DNA of 64,000 bases from Pseudofrankia inefficax (GTDB lineage Bacteria; Actinomycetota; Actinomycetes; Frankiales; Frankiaceae). Both the position numbers and the translations under genes were made by a program. How positions within the stretch are numbered: position 1 is the stretch's first letter; each line of letters begins with the position of its first letter. Below, one piece after another: positions 58,681-64,000 of the stretch. A model generated the notes under the pieces. The model was not told the DNA's origin. It worked only from the letters and a program-made list of their open reading frames with translations, and made no database searches. The DNA is taken from NCBI RefSeq assembly GCF_000166135.1, contig NC_014666.1, forward strand, positions 5,828,001 to 5,892,000, written 5' to 3'.

Positions 58681-60036
58681 TCAGGTGCCGGGGTGGGTGC
58701 CGGTCGCGGCCGGGCTCGCCGGCGCCGCGACCGAACCGGCGCCGACGGCACCGGACGTCGTGGTGGCGGAGGCCGGCAGGGCGCTGCCGGCGACCCAGGT
58801 GGACCACGGTATCGACCAGTCGTTGCCGAGTTGCGAGGTGTCCGGCGGCCGGCCGCTGTTGAACACGTTGACGATGTCCCCGACCTGGCTGAAGTTGAAG
58901 AACCACTCAGCGTCGGCGGGGGCCGCGTTCACACAGCCGTGCGAGACGTTGACCCGGCCCTGGTCGGCCACCGACCACGGGGCCGCGTGGACGTACTGGC
59001 CACCGCTGGTGATCTGCACGTTCCACAGGACGGTCTCGTAGTAGTAGTCCGGGTCACCCTTCGGGATGCCGACCGTCGCCGAGTCCATGATCACGGACTG
59101 GGCCTTGTCGATGACGTTGTGCGGCCCGTCCATGGTCAGCAGGGTCTGCTTGCCGCCCTTGCCACCGCTGATCGGCATGGTCTTCACCAGCTCGCCGTTG
59201 CGGTAGACCTTCATCGTGTGCGCGGCGATGTCGACCTGGCTGACCTGCGCGGCGCCGATGCTGAAGTCCATCGTCCGGTCCTTGACCCCGAGCAGCCCGT
59301 TGCCGGCGTCCAGCCCGGCCAGGTTCGCCTCGACGTGGACCTTGGTGCCGGAGGGGTAGTAGTCCTTCGGCCGCCAGCGGACAACCCGGTCGGTCAGCCA
59401 GCTCCAGGAGCCCTCGAGCGCCGGGGTCGTGGTGACGGACAGCCGGCTCTGCACGGCGGCCCGGTCGGTGGTGGCGCCGCTGAAGGTCAGGACGATCGGG
59501 GTACCGACCCCGACGACCTGGCCGTCGACCGGGTCCCAGGAGACCTTGAACTGCTTGGCCGGGGTTCCGGTGGTGAAGCCCACGTGGCTGGTCGCCGTCC
59601 CGGTGATGCCGGCGGCCGGCGAGGTCGACGCCGTGACCTGGTACTGGCTGCCCGCGAACAGCCCGCCGGTCGAGGTCCAGGTCCTGTGGTCGGCCGAGTA
59701 CGCGCCCGCCAGGGTGCCGGCATCGGTCTTCTGCGAGGTGCTGGCGGCGCGGGCGACCTGGACGTCGGCGAGCGGCGCGTTGGCGGTGACCACGACCTTG
59801 TCGGTCACCGCGACGCCGGTCGCGCCATCGGTCGGGGTCACCTTGACGGCGGCCGCCGGTATCGCGGGCGTGCTCGCCCCGCCACCGCCCGCCTGGGCGG
59901 GGCCGCTGCCGCTACCGCAGGCCGCCAGGACGATCGCGAGCAGAGGTATGACCAACGCGACGAGAGACCTGGGAAAACCACCGCGAACGGCGGGCCGGCC
60001 AGGCCGATGATTGTGCTCGCTCGCGGAGAAGACCAT
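58681..60036 (-). CDS. L,D-transpeptidase lipoprotein with Ig-like domains (LdtMt2-like)
   Basis: ATG 60036 with GAAGAAGG seven bases upstream, 451 residues. Lipobox LAACGS with Cys40. Two Ig-like domains follow (VKVTPTDGATGVAVTDKVVVTANAPLADVQV; FKVSWDPVDGQVVGVGTPIVLTFS), then the YkuD catalytic domain with IPKGDPDYYYETVLWNVQITSGGQYVHAAPW and the nucleophile Cys in VNVSHGCVNAAP near 370. It would form 3-3 cross-links in peptidoglycan, the carbapenem-sensitive route of mycobacteria and relatives. A Ser/Ala/Thr tail of about 40 residues ends the protein. Confidence 0.93.
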   Translation of the reverse strand: MVFSASEHNHRPGRPAVRGGFPRSLVALVIPLLAIVLAACGSGSGPAQAGGGGASTPAIPAAAVKVTPTDGATGVAVTDKVVVTANAPLADVQVARAASTSQKTDAGTLAGAYSADHRTWTSTGGLFAGSQYQVTASTSPAAGITGTATSHVGFTTGTPAKQFKVSWDPVDGQVVGVGTPIVLTFSGATTDRAAVQSRLSVTTTPALEGSWSWLTDRVVRWRPKDYYPSGTKVHVEANLAGLDAGNGLLGVKDRTMDFSIGAAQVSQVDIAAHTMKVYRNGELVKTMPISGGKGGKQTLLTMDGPHNVIDKAQSVIMDSATVGIPKGDPDYYYETVLWNVQITSGGQYVHAAPWSVADQGRVNVSHGCVNAAPADAEWFFNFSQVGDIVNVFNSGRPPDTSQLGNDWSIPWSTWVAGSALPASATTTSGAVGAGSVAAPASPAATGTHPGT

Positions 60037-60789
60037 CGTTCGCCTTCTTCCGATCTCCGGGACTGCCGATAGCACGTCCGCGCGAAAACTCTGAGCCGGA
60101 CGGTACCCACCGGCTCGGTGTTCGTCGCGGCGAGCAAGCGAAATAGCCCTGTCGCCCGGGCGACCATCACCAATTGACCACGATGCCAATACGGAGAGTC
60201 GCGCTCTCCTGGCAATATTCACGAAGCCCTCCCACACCGCGCGACCGACACCTACCGCCGCACGGACCGTTCGTGATCCGACAACCTGCCCACCGCGCGA
60301 GCCACCGGCGATTTCCACCGCGCCCCGCGCCGTCGCCGACACATAGCCGCCCGCCCGGAACGCCTAACCCGGCCAGACAGCTCGCATCAACGACAAACGA
60401 CGGCCACCGCGCGTGCCGGCTCCGCTCCCCCGCGGCGCCGGCCGATAACCGAACCCGCTCCAGCGTGCCCTACGAGAACCACCGGGCGCACCGTCTGCTT
60501 CCCACCGGCGACGGGACCGTGAACAACATCCGCCCGCCTCGGGTCTAGCGCGCCACTATGCGATGGAGGCAACCCGGCAATGTCACGAAGAACGCCCCAT
60601 CTGAACGCGGAGAGTAAGCAGAGGCATGGGCGTCGGCTGACCGTGTGCCGCCGAATCCCGAAACATCCACCGAACAGGGCCGTGACCGGGACCGCGACCG
60701 GGCGGGCGAGGATGGCGCGGGGAGCGCGGCCACGCCCTCGGGGCGACGGCGGCCGCGGGGCCCGAAGAGTCGCAGGGACAGGAGGCGTC
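60037..60789. other. Long divergent gap between the transpeptidase and urate oxidase genes, with one hairpin
   Basis: No gene is supported in 753 bases. The reading frame open in front of the uricase lacks family sequence. GGAGAG-TCGCG-CTCTCC forms a perfect inverted repeat at 60193-60209, about 155 bases upstream of the transpeptidase start, and may be an operator. The remainder is ordinary high-GC sequence. Confidence 0.5.
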
Positions 60790-61662
60790 ATGGCGATCGT
60801 TCTCGGGCCGAACCAGTTCGGGAAGGCGGAGGTGCGGCTGGTCCATGTGGACCGGTCGACCCCGGTGCACAGGATCACCGACCTCAACGTGTCGACCGCG
60901 CTGCGTGGCGACTTCGCCGCGGCGCATCTGACCGGTGACAACGCGCACATCCACACCACGGACGCGCAGAAGAACACCGTCTACGCGTTCGCGCGGGACG
61001 GCGTCGGCGAGATCGAGGAGTTCGGGCTGCGGCTGGCCCGGCATTTCACCGGAGCGTTCGGTTGGATTACCGGCAGCCGGATCGAGATCGAACAGTACGG
61101 CTGGGACCGCATCCCGGTCGGCGGCGCCGGACATGACCATGCATTCAGCCGGGCCGGCGCCGAACGGCGCACCACGGTCGTCACGGTGGACGGCGACGAC
61201 GCATACATCGTTTCCGGCCTCGCCGGGCTGGTCGTGCTGAAGTCGACAGGTTCGGAGTTCTGGGGCTACGCGACCGACCGCTATACCACGCTCGCCGAGA
61301 CCACCGACCGGATCCTCGCCACCGAGGTGACCGCGCGCTGGCGCCTCACCGGCGCGGACCACGACTACGGGAAGCTGTTCACCAGCATTCGGACGATCCT
61401 GCTGGAGACCTTCGCCTCGGTACACAGCCTCGCGTTGCAGCAGACGCTCTACAAGATGAGTGAGGAGGTGCTGACGGCACATCCGGAGGTGGCCGAGATC
61501 AGGATGTCGATGCCGAACAAGCACCATTTTCTGGTCGACCTGGAACCGTACGGTCTCGACAACCCGAACACCGTCTTCTACGCGGCGGACCGCCCGTACG
61601 GGAAGATCGAGGGAACGGTGACCAGGGACGACGCAGACCCGGCCGGCCCGGCGTGGCTCTGA
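60790..61662 (+). CDS. Urate oxidase (uricase)
   Basis: ATG 60790 with GGAGG at a close distance, 290 residues. It oxidises urate to 5-hydroxyisourate. Two tunnelling-fold halves are seen: LGPNQFGKAEVRLVHVDR with the catalytic lysine, AHLTGDNAHIHTTDAQKNTVYAFA with the catalytic Thr, GFAGLVVLK-like strand IVSGLAGLVVLKSTGSEFWGY, and LLETFASVHSLALQQTLYKMSEEVL, then EIRMSMPNKHHFLVDLEPYGLDNPNTVFYAADRPYG with the active-site His region. Tyr is replaced by Phe in NQFGK. No other purine-breakdown gene is in the window; the urea importer lies 11 kb away. Confidence 0.95.
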   Translation: MAIVLGPNQFGKAEVRLVHVDRSTPVHRITDLNVSTALRGDFAAAHLTGDNAHIHTTDAQKNTVYAFARDGVGEIEEFGLRLARHFTGAFGWITGSRIEIEQYGWDRIPVGGAGHDHAFSRAGAERRTTVVTVDGDDAYIVSGLAGLVVLKSTGSEFWGYATDRYTTLAETTDRILATEVTARWRLTGADHDYGKLFTSIRTILLETFASVHSLALQQTLYKMSEEVLTAHPEVAEIRMSMPNKHHFLVDLEPYGLDNPNTVFYAADRPYGKIEGTVTRDDADPAGPAWL

Positions 61663-61724
61663 CGGCTCCAGGTCTCTGCCGGCTCCGGGGCTCTGCCGGC
61701 TCCGGGGCTCTGACGGCTCCGGGG
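61657..61724 (+). repeat. 17-bp tandem repeat, four copies, beginning in the urate oxidase stop codon
   Basis: Units start CTCTG(A/C)CGGCTCC at 61657, 61674, 61691 and 61708. The first unit contains the TGA (61660-61662), so expansion happened at the very end of the gene. It lies between two convergent genes. Confidence 0.85.
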
Positions 61725-61756
61725 CTCCGCTGAGCCGGGCCGGTCAGCTCGCCCGG

Positions 61757-62569
61757 TCAGCTGGCCCGCAGGGTCACGACGTCGCCGGGCGCCAGGCCGA
61801 GCCGGCTCGCGGCGGCGCCGTCGCGCACCGCGAAGGCCGCCATCCCGGCCGAGTCGACGTAGAGCACCAGTTCGCCCGGCCCGACGGACCCGAACGTCAC
61901 CCCGACGGGCATCCGCAGCGGCGCGCCCGCGGTCGAGGTCTGGACCTCGGCCCGGCGGCCGGGCACCAGCCCTACGTCGGCGAGCAGGTCGCCGGTCGCG
62001 GCCAGCTGGACGTTGCCGAACCGGTCGACGAGCACGACCTCCGCCTCCAGCTCGGCGGCCGGGTCCTCGGCCGCCCGCACCCGGGCGAGCACCGGCGGGA
62101 GCTGGACCAGGCCGGCCGGGTCGACCCGCGCGCCGAGTGCCTCGGGGGCCGTGCCGGTGGCCAGCTCCGCCGCGGCGGGCGCGAACACGTCCCGCCCGTG
62201 GAAGGTCGCGGGCACCCCCGGCCGGGCCACCAGCGCCACGGCGGCCCGCACCCCGCCGAGCACCGCCGCGGCGGGGGCGAGCAGGCCGTTGTCCGGCCCG
62301 ACCAGCATCCCGCCCGGCGTGACCAGCACGATGCCGCGCCGGCTGGTGCCGACGCCCGGGTCGACCACGGCCAGATGCACCGGGACCGGCAGGTAGCGCA
62401 CCGTCTGCGCCAGCACGGCCGCGCCGCGACGCACGTCGCCCGGGTCGATCAGGTGGCTGATGTCCAGGGCCCGCACCCCACGCCGCAGCAGGACCCCGTG
62501 ACACGCCGCGACGAACCCGTCGGCGAGCCCGTAGTCGGTCAGGAAGCTCACGTGCGGCACAGCGTCCAT
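61757..62569 (-). CDS. SAM hydroxide adenosyltransferase (DUF62/SAM hydrolase family)
   Basis: ATG 62569 with GAGAG upstream, 270 residues. The family turns SAM and water into adenosine and methionine; relatives are fluorinase and chlorinase. Visible: SFLTDYGLADGFVAACHGVLLRR at the start, ISHLIDPGDVRRGAAVLAQTVRYLPVPVHLAVVDPGVGTSRRGI, GPDNGLLAPA and FHGRDVFAPAAAELA, then the C-terminal beta barrel with VLVDRFGNVQLAA. The Asp-Arg-His triad described for the hydrolases is compatible with these segments. Continuous with a 15-bp repeat upstream. Confidence 0.9.
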   Translation of the reverse strand: MDAVPHVSFLTDYGLADGFVAACHGVLLRRGVRALDISHLIDPGDVRRGAAVLAQTVRYLPVPVHLAVVDPGVGTSRRGIVLVTPGGMLVGPDNGLLAPAAAVLGGVRAAVALVARPGVPATFHGRDVFAPAAAELATGTAPEALGARVDPAGLVQLPPVLARVRAAEDPAAELEAEVVLVDRFGNVQLAATGDLLADVGLVPGRRAEVQTSTAGAPLRMPVGVTFGSVGPGELVLYVDSAGMAAFAVRDGAAASRLGLAPGDVVTLRAS

Positions 62570-62605
62570 GCTCTCTCGCCACCCACCAGCCGCCAGCGGG
62601 GCCGC

Positions 62606-62695
62606 GCCGTCCGGCCAGCCGCCGTCCAGCCAACCGCCGTCCGGCCAGCCATCATTCAGCCAAGCATCGTCCAGCCAGGCGTCGCCCAGCCAAGC
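62606..62695 (-). repeat. 15-bp tandem repeat, six units, directly upstream of the SAM hydroxide adenosyltransferase gene
   Basis: Units of GCCGTCC(G/A)GCCA(G/A)CC type at 62606, 62621, 62636, 62651, 62666 and 62681. In the frame of the gene they would encode Trp-x-Asp-containing pentads and a GTG at 62716 could start such an extension, but the ATG at 62569 has the better signal. They are therefore leader DNA or an optional N-terminal repeat. Confidence 0.88.
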
Positions 62696-62796
62696 GCCGC
62701 GGCGAGCACCCGCCACGGCTCTTGATCACAAATCCTATGCCCAAACTGGACAGAAACCGGGCAACCCGCCCAGTGGCGGCCGCGTCGCCGGCCCGG

Positions 62797-63987
62797 TCAG
62801 ATCGCGCCGTCAGCGCGCAGCCCGGACAGCTCGGCACCGTCGTAGCCGAGCTCGGTGAGGATCTTCTCGGTGTGCTCGCCGAGCCCCGGCACCGGCTCCA
62901 GCCGGGGTGGCGCGTCCGGGAACTCGACCACCGGGCGCAGCTGGCGGACGGGCCCGGCCGGCGAGTCGATCTCGACCCAGCGGTCCCGCGCGGCCAGCTG
63001 CGGGTGGGTCAGCACGTCGGCCATCTCGTTGACCCGCCCGTAGGCGATCCCGGCCGCGTCGAGGCGGGCCGTCACCTCGGCCGTCGGCAGCGCCCCGACG
63101 ACGCCGGCGACCAGCGCGTCGGTACGGGCCCGGTTGCGCACCCGTTCCCGGTTGGTCGCGAACTCGGGATCCTCGCCCAGCTCCGGGCGGCGCAGCAGGC
63201 CGGCCGCCAGCCGGGCCCACTCCCGGTCGTTCTGCACCCCGATCAGCACGCTGTCGCCGTCGCCGGTGGTGAACGCCTCGTAGGGGGCGATCGACGGGTG
63301 GCCGACGCCGGCCCTGGCCGGGGCCCGGCCCGTGTGCTCGGCGAACTGGACGGCGTAGCCGTTCCACTCGGTGATCGCGTCCAGCATCGTCAGGCTGAGC
63401 GCCGCGCCCGCGCCGGTCCGCTCCCGGCGCAGCAGCGCCACCAGGACAGCCTGCGCCGCGTAGGTCCCGGCGGCGACGTCGGCCGCGGCGAACCCCGCCT
63501 TCGCCATGTGCTCGGGCGTGCCGGTCACCGACACCAGGCCGGACTCGGCCTGGATGAGCATGTCGTAGGCGCGCCGGTCGGCGTAGGGGCCACTCGGGCC
63601 GTAGCCGGACAGGTCGACGGCGACCAGGCGGGGGTAGCGCTCCAGCAGCCCGGCCGCGTCGAGGCCGAGCCGGGCCGCGGCGCCGGGAGAGAGGTTCTGC
63701 GCGACGACGTCGGCCCCGGCGACCAGCTTCTCGACGGCCGCCCGGCCGGAGGGCACCTTGATGTCGACCGCGAAGGACTCCTTCGACCGGTTCAGCCAGG
63801 AGAAGTGCGCCGACATCCGGCCGCGGACCACGTCGTCGTAGGCGCGGGCGAAGTCGCCGGCCCCAGGCCGTTCGATCTTGATCACCCGGGCCCCGTACTC
63901 GGCGAGGTGACGGGTCGCGAACGGCAGCGCGACCGCGTGTTCCAGGCTGACGACGGTCATTCCGGCAAGCGGCAGCACGTCCAGCAC
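62797..63987 (-). CDS. Class III CoA-transferase (CaiB/BaiF family)
   Basis: Start taken at GTG 63987 (ATG 63960 is possible), 396 residues, normal single-domain length. Visible: LAGMTVVSLEHAVALPFATRHLAEYGARVIKIERPGAGDFAR, WLNRSKESFAVDIK, NLSPGAAARLGLD, LSGYGPSGPYADRRAYDMLIQAESGLVSVTGTPEHMAKAGFAAADVAAG with the catalytic Asp in AYDML, and the closing PVPGLGEHTEKILTELGYD. It moves CoA between carboxylic acids. It is the second CoA-transferase in the window, distinct from the fused one at 10 kb. Substrate unknown. Confidence 0.92.
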   Translation of the reverse strand: MLDVLPLAGMTVVSLEHAVALPFATRHLAEYGARVIKIERPGAGDFARAYDDVVRGRMSAHFSWLNRSKESFAVDIKVPSGRAAVEKLVAGADVVAQNLSPGAAARLGLDAAGLLERYPRLVAVDLSGYGPSGPYADRRAYDMLIQAESGLVSVTGTPEHMAKAGFAAADVAAGTYAAQAVLVALLRRERTGAGAALSLTMLDAITEWNGYAVQFAEHTGRAPARAGVGHPSIAPYEAFTTGDGDSVLIGVQNDREWARLAAGLLRRPELGEDPEFATNRERVRNRARTDALVAGVVGALPTAEVTARLDAAGIAYGRVNEMADVLTHPQLAARDRWVEIDSPAGPVRQLRPVVEFPDAPPRLEPVPGLGEHTEKILTELGYDGAELSGLRADGAI

Positions 63988-64000
63988 ACTAGGGCGACGG

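Noticed and set aside
60580-60789. 70-codon extension of urate oxidase
   Set aside because: Residues before MAIVLGPNQFGK are Arg/Gly-rich and unlike any uricase; GGAGG precedes the inner ATG.
62606-62695. Possible CRISPR-like array in the 15-bp repeats
   Set aside because: Repeats are contiguous with no spacers and too short; no cas genes are near.

Overview
The window is about 64 kb of very GC-rich DNA from a high-GC Gram-positive chromosome. Gene content points to an actinobacterium of the Frankia type: a roadblock/DUF742/GTPase conservon, KstR-type operators, IdeR/DtxR-type iron boxes, an OmpATb-like protein, an L,D-transpeptidase lipoprotein, a DUF574-type methyltransferase and several CoA-transferases. 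The genus is inferred from gene style only. There is no rRNA, tRNA, CRISPR array, transposase or phage gene that I can see. Because of the GC content almost every gene carries long open shadow frames on the other strand; these were left out.

Layout. 1-5.0 kb: the start of a LuxR/TrmB-like regulator and a four-gene conservon (histidine kinase, roadblock protein, DUF742 protein, GTPase) on the minus strand; the DUF742 gene is interrupted by a frameshift in a six-base run. 5.9-12.6 kb: FadD3-like acyl-CoA ligase, a methyltransferase, a VOC protein and a double-domain CoA-transferase. 12.9-18.7 kb: an orphan histidine kinase coupled to a DUF4097 membrane protein, two poorly known genes, and fdhD. 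18.8-26.7 kb: a proteasome-like Ntn-hydrolase with its full Thr/Asp/Lys triad, a 1,574-aa nSTAND ATPase with WD40 propellers and a degenerate caspase-like N-terminus, and a Ser/Thr kinase with an NHL-type propeller. This is the best candidate for an undescribed signalling or conflict system here. 26.7-31.3 kb: aldo/keto reductase, tyrosine phosphatase, and two genes (crotonase, amidohydrolase) that each sit behind a KstR-type operator.

31.3-36.4 kb: a minus-strand cluster of GNAT acetyltransferase, asparagine-synthetase-like amidotransferase and a GCS2/ATP-grasp fusion, which looks like a pathway for a small amidated peptide. 36.7-38.0 kb: a 47-codon leader ORF overlapping a His-rich cation exporter. 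38.4-44.5 kb: acyl-CoA thioesterase-like protein, GntR/FadR regulator, conserved hypotheticals, a secreted alpha/beta hydrolase and a methyltransferase. 44.5-49.5 kb: complete urtABCDE urea ABC transporter. 50.0-54.6 kb: a very large PAS-GGDEF-EAL protein with a charged pentapeptide-repeat helix. 54.8-55.5 kb: bacterioferritin and its ferredoxin behind iron boxes. 55.9-64.0 kb: OmpA-like protein, PAP2 phosphatase, L,D-transpeptidase, urate oxidase, SAM hydroxide adenosyltransferase and a second CoA-transferase.

Two patterns cut across the window. A 77-bp palindromic element occurs four times, always just 3' of a gene and in that gene's orientation. Short tandem repeats, mostly of 15 bp (five codons), have expanded inside or next to at least six unrelated genes.
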